This document shows positions 6,036 to 6,313 of a stretch of DNA of 6,313 bases, in pieces. This stretch comes from Actinomycetota bacterium. GTDB taxonomy: Bacteria; Actinomycetota; Thermoleophilia; Gaiellales; Gaiellaceae. Every line of letters begins with the position of its first letter. Positions within the stretch are counted from its first letter, which is position 1. The notes below the pieces were generated by a model that saw nothing but the letters and a program-made list of their open reading frames with translations, did not search any database and was not told where the DNA came from. The stretch spans positions 1 through 6,313 of the forward strand of contig VAXD01000151.1 in assembly GCA_005884155.1 (NCBI GenBank), in the 5' to 3' direction. The translations under genes were made by a program, and so were the position numbers.

Positions 6036-6313
6036 CGCAGGTGCTCGCGGATGCGGTCGGCGACCGCTTCCAGCTCGACGCGCGTGCCGGCGACGTCCTC
6101 GAGCAGCTCGTCCGCGCTGGGCCGCTGGCCGAGCGCCCAGAGTTCGCGCAGCAGCGAGCCGGCCTCGCGTGAGGCGAACCACTCGGTGCCGAACTTCGTC
6201 CGCAGGTGGTCGCGAAGCTGGGCCTCGAGAGCCCACGAGCGCAGGTACGACTGGACGTAGAAGCCCTCGTCGATGTCGCCGAGGTAGTTCGCCGCGCTCG
6301 GTTCGATCTTGAG
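6032..6313 (-). CDS. Unrecognised protein, C-terminal 93 residues (N-terminus outside window)
   Basis: The frame is open from the right edge and ends with TGA at 6034-6032. The tail contains NYLGDIDEGFYVQSYLRSW, then ALEAQLRDHLRTKFGTEWF, ASREAGSLLRELWALGQR and a final amphipathic stretch ending ADRIREHLR. It looks entirely helical, rich in Leu, Arg and Glu, with no membrane segment. The pattern of a conserved aromatic helix (FYVQSYLRSWALEAQL) followed by W-F and GQR resembles C-terminal regions I associate with actinobacterial M3/M32-like metallopeptidases. This is a weak impression: the HExxH region that would decide it lies outside the window. Clean codon bias and the tight CTGA junction with the GNAT gene support it as real coding sequence. 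Confidence 0.55.
   Translation of the reverse strand, partial: LKIEPSAANYLGDIDEGFYVQSYLRSWALEAQLRDHLRTKFGTEWFASREAGSLLRELWALGQRPSADELLEDVAGTRVELEAVADRIREHLR

Noticed and set aside
5562..6236. 224-residue version of the GNAT protein starting at ATG 6236
   Set aside because: The first 67 residues are the out-of-frame reading of the upstream gene (Arg/Ala-rich), and GNAT homology starts near 6035.

Overview
The window is very GC-rich. Every gene I can support lies on the minus strand, so transcription runs from high to low coordinates. Gene content and codon bias (G/C at third positions, TTG and possibly CTG starts, almost no intergenic space) point to a high-GC actinobacterium. The TetM/Otr(A)-like GTPase, the DUF4331 secreted protein and the cDPG-synthetase-like GTPase together would fit a Thermoleophilia/Gaiellales-type soil lineage, but that placement is inference.

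Layout in transcription order: (1) 6313-6032, the 3' end of an unrecognised helical protein, possibly the C-terminus of a metallopeptidase-like protein; (2) 6035-5562, a GNAT N-acetyltransferase whose start probably overlaps the previous stop; (3) a 109-bp gap (5453-5561) that carries a candidate 37-codon leader ORF running into the next gene; (4) 5452-3500, a TetM/Otr(A)-type ribosomal-protection, EF-G-like GTPase with a TTG start and a good Shine-Dalgarno; (5) 3498-2602, an APH-family (aminoglycoside/choline-kinase fold) phosphotransferase starting 1 nt after the previous stop; (6) 2592-1308, a cyclic-2,3-diphosphoglycerate-synthetase-like P-loop GTPase broken by an apparent internal deletion of about 53-56 nt and a frameshift near 1885-1890; (7) 1311-406, carbamate kinase (arcC), TTG start, overlapping the previous stop by 4 nt; (8) a 62-bp gap with a perfect 9-bp hairpin; (9) 343-1, the 5' part of a secreted DUF4331 protein with a signal peptide, truncated by the window edge.

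Genes 4-7 are packed tightly enough (gaps of 1 and 9 nt, then a 4-nt overlap) to be one translationally coupled operon. The first two of them look like an antibiotic-resistance or translation-protection pair. The last two look like a metabolic pair, a cDPGS-like GTPase plus carbamate kinase, whose joint role is not established.

The main anomaly is the lesion in the cDPGS-like gene. Both halves are well conserved but in different frames, and a conserved segment is missing between them. By chance the shifted frame stays open into arcC and creates a spurious 728-codon reading frame. I see no tRNA, rRNA, CRISPR, insertion sequence or convincing plus-strand gene. The long plus-strand open frames are GC-driven shadows of the minus-strand genes.
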